NCBI RefSeq assembly: GCF_011397635.1 | Contig: NC_064759.1 | Location: 17,818,428-17,882,427, forward strand | Origin: Epinephelus fuscoguttatus | Taxonomy: Eukaryota > Chordata > Actinopteri > Perciformes > Serranidae | DNA length: 64,000 bases | Direction: 5' to 3' | The notes under the pieces: model-generated | Databases searched by the model: none | What the model was told of the DNA's origin: nothing | The model's input: the letters and a program-made list of their open reading frames with translations, nothing else | Part shown: positions 59,462 through 64,000 of the stretch, in pieces | How positions within the stretch are numbered: position 1 is the first letter of the stretch | How the letters are laid out: each line of letters starts with the position of its first letter | Made by a program: the position numbers and the translations under genes

Positions 59462-60622
59462 ACATATACGTGTGATGGAAAGCTAAAGAAGAGACAGACC
59501 AGTGATGGAGCGATGTAAGCTGCCTGAATGATGTAAGTGTAACCACTGTTTTTCTTGGATCTGTGCGTGTATTTGGCCCCAGGTAGGTGTGCGTGTGTGT
59601 GTGTGTGTGTGTTTGTTTTAAGGTGTATCGGGAGTTTGGAAACAAGGTCAAGTGCAAAGAATGTGTTAGTCTTTCATTACGCTACGCACCTCAACATGCT
59701 TCTAGGTATGTATGCCATTTCAAGAGTTTAACACACACACAAGTACACATTCAAGATAGGAGGTATATGTGTGTGTGTGTGTCGATGTGGGGATGCTGCA
59801 TTTTTGAGTGTGAATCATCAATGTGTGTGTAAGTATGTGTGTGTGTTTTATTCTCCAGGCAGCTGCTGTGCTGTAATGTTAGCCAGTGGGAGGAGCCTGT
59901 AGCATGTACAGAAGTTCTCCAAGGAGCTGCATGCAACAGCTGCTCTTCAACTCCTCCGGGCTTTTCTCCCTCTTTCCTCATCTTTTAACACTGACTCTCC
60001 TTTCTGATCCTCTCTCTGTCTCTCTCTGTCTGTCCCTCTCTCTCTTTCTCTCTGTGTCTCTCTCTCGCTACTGAGCCTCAGGGGATTTTTTTGCCTTTAA
60101 ATCCAGCATTCCACGGTGCATGACTGCGTGCAAACACATATATATCTACAACATACAGTATTCTTAGAATACAGCATGCTGATGAACGCAGCACAGTTGC
60201 CAGAAAAATGTTAAACATTACATTTGTATGTTAATTTGTAACAGATATTAGAAACTTGATGACTTGATGTTTCAACAACTCTGTGGTTAACATGTGGTCA
60301 GGTTTAGGCGCATCATCTGCAAAAAGCAGAGATGCAATTCTGCGGTCGCAAACCCGGACCTTTTCCTCTCTCTGGCTGCAGCTTTAGATCCTGTGCATGA
60401 ATATCACAACAGGATCGGTGACAAGGGACAACCTGGCGGAGGCCAACACCAACGGAGAACGTGTTTGGCTTTATGCAGAGTATGCGGATGCAGATTTCAC
60501 TTTGGTCATACAGGGACCAGAGGAGGTTGGGTGCACTGTGTGATGGGCGTTACAAACTAGGTCCACCTATACTAAAGAAGTCGATTTTAAAATGCATTTT
60601 TTTTTTTAAATTAATGACATTA
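58804..60622. other. Non-coding with long TG arrays
   Basis: No gene. Contains the TG array at 59404 and CT-rich tracts (60000-60070). Frames covering the TG repeats are artefacts. Confidence 0.5.
59404..59460. repeat. (TG)28 microsatellite
   Basis: Uninterrupted GT/TG run of 57 bases; a shorter one lies at 59589-59612. Confidence 0.97.
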
Positions 60623-62590
60623 GGCCCTTTTCCACTGCAGGAACTTTTCTCATTTACCCAGGATTTTGAAAAACCTTTGCACATTTCCACCGAAATTACT
60701 CAGATAAAAAACTTTCCCTCGGCTTTCCCTGAAAGTACCTAGTGGAGAAGTAGGTCTTTTCACATTACCCAGAATTCTTGAGGCTGTGTGCTGAAGAACG
60801 CTGATCGGTTGAACACACACTTGCAGCGTTCCGCTCTTCTGTGTCAGTGTGGCTGCAAACTTGTTACAAGTTCTACAGGCTTCACTTTGTTTGTGTTTTG
60901 ATGAAGGATGGGTACCAAAACCTGGTACTAAATTAGCCCCGGGGCTACATTATCAAAGACCGTAGTATTGATAAGCGCTCATCTGTTCTTTTGTGCCAGC
61001 GCTGAACTCCTCCACATACACACGTCTACATGACATGGTCACCGGTGAACAGCCGAGCGGCCGCAGTGGAAACAAAGTGAAGATTATAGATGCTGTGCAG
61101 CGATGGGTCGGGTCCGGGCATTTTTAGGCAATTCTGAGCAACCTCTGGAACCTAAGATGGTCATCTACCACTCTGAGCTAATTGGCAAGTAGCAACTCAA
61201 CAGTGGCTTCACAAACTGAGTAAGCCATTCACTGTTGTGTAGGAAAGCAGCCATCCGTGCATGGAAAGGCAGATTTGAAACCACTGTAAAAAATTCAGTT
61301 ATTAAGACAAAAATCTGAAAATACACATATTGCATCTAGACAGCATGGAGATGTTGGTAATTTGTTTGTAACAATGATTGATTTGCTCCATAAATGAAAA
61401 ACTGATGTTTAAACTTGCCATTTTTACATTGACTCCAATTGTTCACATTAGAGCAAAATTCAAAATGCTGTCAAAAATTCAGTTTGAGATAAAATTCTGA
61501 AATTTGCCACACATCATCTACCATGACTCTAGAATTTTGTATTTTTTTTTTTTTATGAACATTGAAGATTTATTTTGCAAGAATTTGCATGTATATGTTT
61601 ACAATGCCGTTCACAGTCAAACATTTTGATGCACTGTAGGCTCAATTTTTGATAAATCAAAAATCCGAGAAACATAGTTTTTGTAGGACTGTCTGAAGAT
61701 GCTCTGTAGCAAGTTTGGTGTCAATCAAGCAAAAATTGTGGGAGGAGATAGGTTTAATAGGTTTTACAGTTTTTGAAAAAAAAACAGAGTGATGAACTTC
61801 ATAATTTTTAATAGGTTTAAATGTACAAAAGTTTCTTCAGTATTGGGGCTACAGTCTGATGAAAGTTGTGAAGTTGTAGCACGTATGGTTGATTTGTTAT
61901 GAATTTCTGAACTTTAGATTCTTGCTGTAGCGCCACCATCAGGACTATTGGCTTGAGTTTACAGCTGAGGATATCTGGCATGAGACTGGACCTTTGTGCA
62001 AAGTTTGGTGAGTTTTCACCCATGGGAAGTATGATTTCTTCGGAAGAAGAAAGAAGAAAGAAAAAAGAATACCTAGGATTACAATAGTGTCCTGGCAGTT
62101 TAGCTGCCCGGACATTCGAAAATGACTCCAGTTGACGGCAGCTGCACTCGTTACTGTAAGTGACATTAAACCTTAGTGAGTAAGAAGCCAATACTTTGTC
62201 AATACATGTGTTCAGCAAGCACGAACATGTAAACATGCAGACAGCGATATTCAATATGCTCCGTCCATTGTCTTACACAAGGACAGTTCGCTAGTTCAGC
62301 TGATAGAGAACTGTTACTAATAAGCTCAATTGACAGCTGTCTGTATGTAGAGTTTGACACTTATCTTAAAAGACTTTTAAACCGAGCTGCTGACTGAGAC
62401 AAACAGCCCCAACTCTCTACACCAGCATACCCCTGAATCATCTACAGTACGCCATCAGCCTGATTTGAATAAATTTTCCAGAACTTTGAGGTGCCATGGA
62501 AACGCAAACCAGATTACCAAGGAATTCTTTTACCGGGGTAAATACATTCCTGGTAATAAAAGTTCCTGGGAATGTTGGTGGAAAAGGGGC
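60623..62590. mobile_element. DNA transposon with GGCCCTTTTCCAC termini (about 2 kb)
   Basis: The left end GGCCCTTTTCCACTGCAGGA and the right end, inverted, GCCCCTTTTCCACC...AGGAACTTTT are terminal repeats; TA is found on both sides (60621-60622, 62591-62592). The interior carries no transposase. It probably contains other repeats (61270-62060 ends in GGAAGAAGAAAGAAG-type sequence). Confidence 0.7.
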
Positions 62591-62592
62591 TA

Positions 62593-64000
62593 TTTTGAAA
62601 TGTCCAAATATTGGCATGGATGCACGATGATGAAGAATGTGCCGTTCAGTATTTTTGGACATAAGTGTTTGGACAGTTCCGGTTAAAAATAATCCTGACC
62701 TTTGTGTTATTAATGGTTTAAGTGAATCATCCGGTTGACCTCAGCCTGTCATGGAAAATTTAAGTGACCTCTGACCCCTGCGAACTGACTCACACACCAC
62801 ATCATGCCATTACCTTAAATTAACTCAGTGGGAATGATGCACACAAACACAGCCCTCAATCTCCCATCATGTTCTTGCTTCTTCACATCAGTGCCACGTG
62901 TTTATAGTTGTTTTTACACTCTTTAGCTTATAAACCCTGCTGGAAATTCCATCTCCCTCTGTCGTATTTGCCTCTCATTCCCTCAGACACAACATAATGT
63001 AGCCTAGCCAATTAAAATTAAAGCACGCCCAGCTGTGTCTTAATAACCAAACATCCCACAGGTGGCCTGGCACTCCTGAGTGACACACGCTCACACACCC
63101 GCTGAAGCTCGGGCAGCGGGGGATCGGCCGCCACTCAGTTTAATAGCACACTCACAGATATAATCAATGAAACAAATCTTCCGTGCTGCGAGATAGGTAT
63201 CAGGAATACAGCAAATAAATGCAGGCTCACACAGGCAGGTGTAACACACACATACTTGCTGAGCACACACAGGCACCGTGTCTCCGTTCAGTCTCTCATA
63301 ATCGCACCCAAACAGTAAACACATTCAAGCCACACAGGATATTAAACCTTAGAAGTGAGGGAGATAAACACATTTATCACACAAGCGCTCTTTCAGTCTT
63401 TATCTCTGTCCACCCCTCTTCTGTACACCTTCACTCTTTACCTCCCTTCCTCTTCTTCCTCCCTTCCGCTTTATTTCTTCAAAGTCCATATCTGTTTAAG
63501 GACCAATGCAGATTTATGACTTTAACAAGGCATCTTTTGTTTCATCCTTCGTCACCAATCACTACTTTCATTCCCTCCCATCCTGACCCCTCCTATACTA
63601 CACCACCTTCCCCTTCACTCTGCTCCCCTCCCCATCCCGCCTTGAAATCCATTTTCACTCCATCTAGATTATTCGCTTTTTCTTCTCTGCCTTTTTAAGA
63701 CTCACCATCAATTATCTTCTTCCTTCCCTTCCTCCCTTGACACTGCCCGTCCTCTATTAATCTCTACATCCCTGCTGAACTTCTCCTTGCCTCATCGCTC
63801 CTGGGGTCATGCGTGCAAACTGCATGTGTGTGCTGATTATGTAGGATGATGGAGCACATATTGTCAGCGAGGCTGCCACCAGAGCTCTGGTCAACCTGGA
63901 TCCATCTCAGCACTGCTGCATAAAGAGCAGTGTGTCTATTTCTGTGTGTGCTGGGCTGAGTCTGAGCCAAGCGGTACTGAGTAGCCATCAGATCCGGGTC
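62593..64000. other. Non-coding, no gene recognised
   Basis: Mixed-composition DNA with CA-rich and CT-rich patches. Frames of up to 159 codons (63219-63698) are Ser/Pro/His-rich and look like chance products of CT-rich DNA. Confidence 0.45.

Noticed and set aside
61817..62254. 145-codon open frame, minus strand
   Set aside because: Falls inside the 2-kb DNA transposon at 60623-62590 and matches no transposase or host domain I know.
63219..63698. 159-codon open frame, plus strand
   Set aside because: Lies in a CT-rich tract; the translation is low-complexity Ser/Pro/Phe with no family resemblance.
1..64000. An apoE gene expected beside apoC-I
   Set aside because: No exon encoding the long 22-mer helix repeats of apoE was seen on either strand; it may lie outside the window.

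Overview
The window looks like a nuclear chromosome of a ray-finned fish, probably a percomorph. Genes have several short exons with GT..AG introns and TATA promoters. The spaces between them are AT-rich and filled with CA/TG microsatellites and decayed Tc1, hAT, Harbinger, TTAA-type and L1-type elements. I recognise one gene neighbourhood, all on the plus strand: the teleost counterpart of the mammalian APOE-C1-C4-C2 cluster, plus the fish 14-kDa apolipoprotein (apoA-II) and a trypsin-family gene. The species cannot be named from the sequence.

Layout. 1-4.4 kb: no gene, LINE and DNA-transposon scraps. 4.4-5.5 kb: apoC-I, followed by a broken relic of a second apoC-I 3' UTR at 6.3-7.6 kb. 7.6-11.6 kb: repeats and a dead Tc1 transposase. 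11.8-16.2 kb: a two-gene unit, apoC-IV (copy a) and apoA-II (copy a). 16.5-25.3 kb: a second copy of that unit (apoC-IV b, apoA-II b), split by about 5 kb of inserted repeats (18.2-23.3 kb). 25.3-29.9 kb: repeats. 30.0-31.3 kb: apoC-II. 31.3-35.7 kb: repeats. 35.8-42.2 kb: a five-exon trypsinogen-like gene whose open frame, exons and all 12 cysteines are kept but whose catalytic triad and activation motif are lost. 42.2-64 kb: no recognisable intact gene; nested transposons, microsatellites, and a degenerate coiled-coil repeat pseudogene on the minus strand.

How the genes fit together. The six intact apolipoprotein genes encode small secreted amphipathic-helix proteins of plasma lipoproteins: apoC-II carries the lipoprotein-lipase activating tail, apoC-I and apoC-IV are exchangeable lipid binders, and apoA-II is a major HDL component in fish. 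Each has a short non-coding first exon close behind a TATA-like box, a signal-peptide exon and two further coding exons, which fits common ancestry. No apoE gene is visible here and may lie outside the window.

The most notable signals are: (1) two apoA-II copies whose 254-bp third intron is identical by eye while 23 of 143 residues differ, with almost no silent change; (2) the trypsin-fold pseudoenzyme beside the cluster; (3) small deletions in the core promoter/first exon of apoC-IV b. All translations and comparisons were done by eye; no database search was possible.
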